A stretch of 12,832 nt of DNA from UBA57 sp013378375 (GTDB lineage: Archaea; Thermoproteota; Nitrososphaeria; Nitrososphaerales; UBA57), in NCBI GenBank assembly GCA_013378375.1, contig JACAFT010000026.1, positions 1 to 12,832 on the forward strand, read 5' to 3'. Below are positions 11,239 through 12,832 of the stretch, piece after piece (the stretch's first letter is position 1; every line of letters begins with the position of its first letter). The position numbers were made by a program, and so were the translations under genes. The notes under the pieces were generated by a model. The model was given only the letters and a program-made list of their open reading frames with translations, ran no database searches and was not told the origin of the DNA.

Positions 11239-12832
11239 GCTAAAGCAGTTGCAAAAGAAAGTGACGCACATTTTATGAGTATTAGCGGTCCAGAAATTAT
11301 GAGTAAATTTTATGGAGAATCAGAAGCAAGACTCAGAGAGGTTTTTAAAGACGGAAAAGAAAAGTCGCCATCAATAATATTTATTGATGAAATTGATTCA
11401 ATTGCACCAAAAAGAGAGGAAGTTACTGGAGAAGTAGAAAGGCGAGTTGTTAGTCAATTATTATCATTAATGGATGGATTAGAAGGAAGAGGAAAAGTAA
11501 TAGTAATTGCTGCAACAAATAGACCTAATGCAATAGATCCTGCATTACGTCGACCTGGAAGATTTGATCGAGAAATTGAAATTAAAGTACCAGATAAAAT
11601 TGGCAGAGAAGAAATATTAAGAATACACATACGAGGAATGCCTTTATGTACAATGCATGATGGCGAACCAAATTGTGGTTGTGATATAGATACTACTATC
11701 AGAGAAGAATTAGTTCAAGAAATTTCAACACTGACCCATGGTTTTGTAGGCGCTGATTTAGAAGGACTATGTAAAGAAGCAGCCATGAAAACAATTAACA
11801 GAACATTACCAAATATACAATTAGGACAAGAAAAACTTACGAATGAAGAAATAAAAGAAATACGAATACTTAAAGAAGATTTCCAAAAAGCAATGAAAGA
11901 AGTAACACCATCTGCAATGCGAGAAGTATTCATTGAAATTCCAAATGTTCAATGGAATGACATAGGTGGATTAACACGAGTAAAAGAAGAACTAAAGCAG
12001 TCAGTTGAATATCCATTAAAATTTAGAGAATTATCAGAAAGAGGAATAAAAACAATTTTTGAGAAATTAGGAAAAACATTGCCAAAAGGAATCTTACTTT
12101 ATGGACCTCCAGGAACTGGAAAAACATTATTAGCTCAAGCAGCTGCAACTTCAAGTGATGCAAATTTCATCAGTGTAAAAGGACCAGAAATAGTATCAAA
12201 ATGGGTAGGAGAATCTGAAAGAGGAATAAGAGAAATATTCAGAAGAGCAAGACAAGCATCTCCATGTATAATATTTTTAGATGAAATGGATTCTATTGCA
12301 GGCAGTAGACAATTAGAAACAACTGGAAACCATGATCAAAAATTAGTCAGTCAATTATTAACAGAATTAGACGGAATTCAAGAATTAGAAGATGTCATAG
12401 TAATAGGTGCCACAAATAGAATAGACATGATAGATCCTGCAATAATGAGAGGAGGAAGATTTGATAAAATTATCAATGTGGGAATTCCAGACAAAGATGC
12501 AATAAAAGAAATAATAAAAATACACACAGATGTATTGCCTAAACAAACAAGAAAACTTATCAATAAAAAAGAAAATATGACAAGGATTATTCAATTAACA
12601 GATGGATTTACTGGAGCTGATATAGCATCAGTAACAAGTAAATTAGTAACAATGATTTTAGAAAAACATCAAAAAGAAATGAAAGATATTGAAACATGGA
12701 AAAAGAAAGAAAATAAATTACTTACAAAATTTAAAAACGAAAAAAGAAAATGGACAAGTGAAAAGTATCCAGAATTAAACTATAATTTTGATTTATACCC
12801 CGAACCACTCAGATCAAAACGTCTAAATAAAA
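11239..12832 (+). CDS. cdc48: Cdc48/VCP AAA+ ATPase, continuation of D1 and D2 after the TGA, 3'-truncated by window edge
   Basis: Same frame as the upstream part; the first ATG after the stop is at 11275. Numbering from 10543, D1 continues with pore loop KFYGE, Walker B IIFIDE (278-283) and sensor/Arg-finger region NRPNAIDPALRRPGRFDR. D1 then has an unusual insertion with Cys369, His372, Cys378 and Cys380. D2 has Walker A GPPGTGKT (521-528) followed by the normal Leu-Leu, pore loop KWVGES, Walker B IIFLDE (576-581), and NRIDMIDPAIMRGGRFDK. D2 looks less conserved than D1. There is an extra stretch of about eight residues (SERGIKTI) before its P-loop. The last 50 or so visible residues are Lys/Glu-rich and unlike the usual end. 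If translated alone, this piece would lack the D1 P-loop. The end lies outside the window. Confidence 0.85.

Noticed and set aside
11235..11243. ATGA overlap suggesting translational restart just after the stop
   Set aside because: The ATG at 11235 is in another frame and meets TAA after two codons. The first in-frame restart is ATG at 11275, which would lose the D1 P-loop.
1..12832. Mobile element, CRISPR array or defence island
   Set aside because: No transposase, integrase, terminal inverted repeats, regular direct repeats or defence-type domains were seen. The gene content is housekeeping apart from the unknowns noted.

Overview
The window is very AT-rich, gene-dense archaeal DNA. The protein complement is archaeal: Arg-tRNA synthetase, ABCE1, Trm5, an ER-type signal peptidase with a Ser/His pair, a Cdc48 with an N domain and two AAA domains, and the archaeal phosphoglycolate-phosphatase-like HAD. 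From memory, Cdc48, ArgS, the HAD protein and the ABCE1 tail look closest to Thaumarchaeota (Nitrososphaeria). The base composition seems lower in GC than the usual marine ammonia oxidisers. The lineage call is inference; no database was searched. TTG/GTG starts are common, and several genes have a TATA-like box about 25-28 bp before the start codon, as in leaderless transcription.

Layout. 1-518 (+): 3' part of a soluble S24/S26-type peptidase-like protein, cut by the left edge. 508-1140 (-): COG1926-type phosphoribosyltransferase. 1230-3811 (+): HAD phosphatase and argS, overlapping at TTGA. 3874-4062 (-): a small, probably well-expressed protein resembling a zinc ribbon without its cysteines. 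4199-5386 (+): a helical unknown, a winged-helix protein and signal peptidase I. 5383-5994 (-): orotate phosphoribosyltransferase. 6085-7209 (+): a divergent LarA/DUF2088 protein with a single histidine. 7258-7773 (+): a RimI-like acetyltransferase. 7775-10419 (-): abcE1 followed by trm5. 10543 to the right edge (+): cdc48, with an in-frame TGA directly after the D1 Walker A motif, running off the window.

Working together. Most genes are information-processing or housekeeping: tRNA charging (ArgS), tRNA G37 methylation (Trm5), ribosome recycling (ABCE1), N-terminal acetylation (RimI-like), protein export (Sec11-like) and protein unfolding (Cdc48), plus pyrimidine synthesis (PyrE) and 2-phosphoglycolate or related phosphate-ester removal (HAD). 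abcE1 and cdc48 diverge from one short intergenic region holding a perfect palindrome midway between their TATA boxes. Three convergent gene pairs meet at their stop codons, and T-rich tracts that can serve as terminators lie inside the opposing gene's lysine-rich C-terminal codons.

No tRNA, rRNA, CRISPR array, insertion sequence or integrase was seen. No gene-free stretch exceeds 300 bases; the longest are 4063-4198 and 10420-10542. The points most worth a second look are the cdc48 stop codon, the Cys/His-rich insertion in its D1 domain, the shared abcE1/cdc48 palindrome and the degenerate LarA-like protein.
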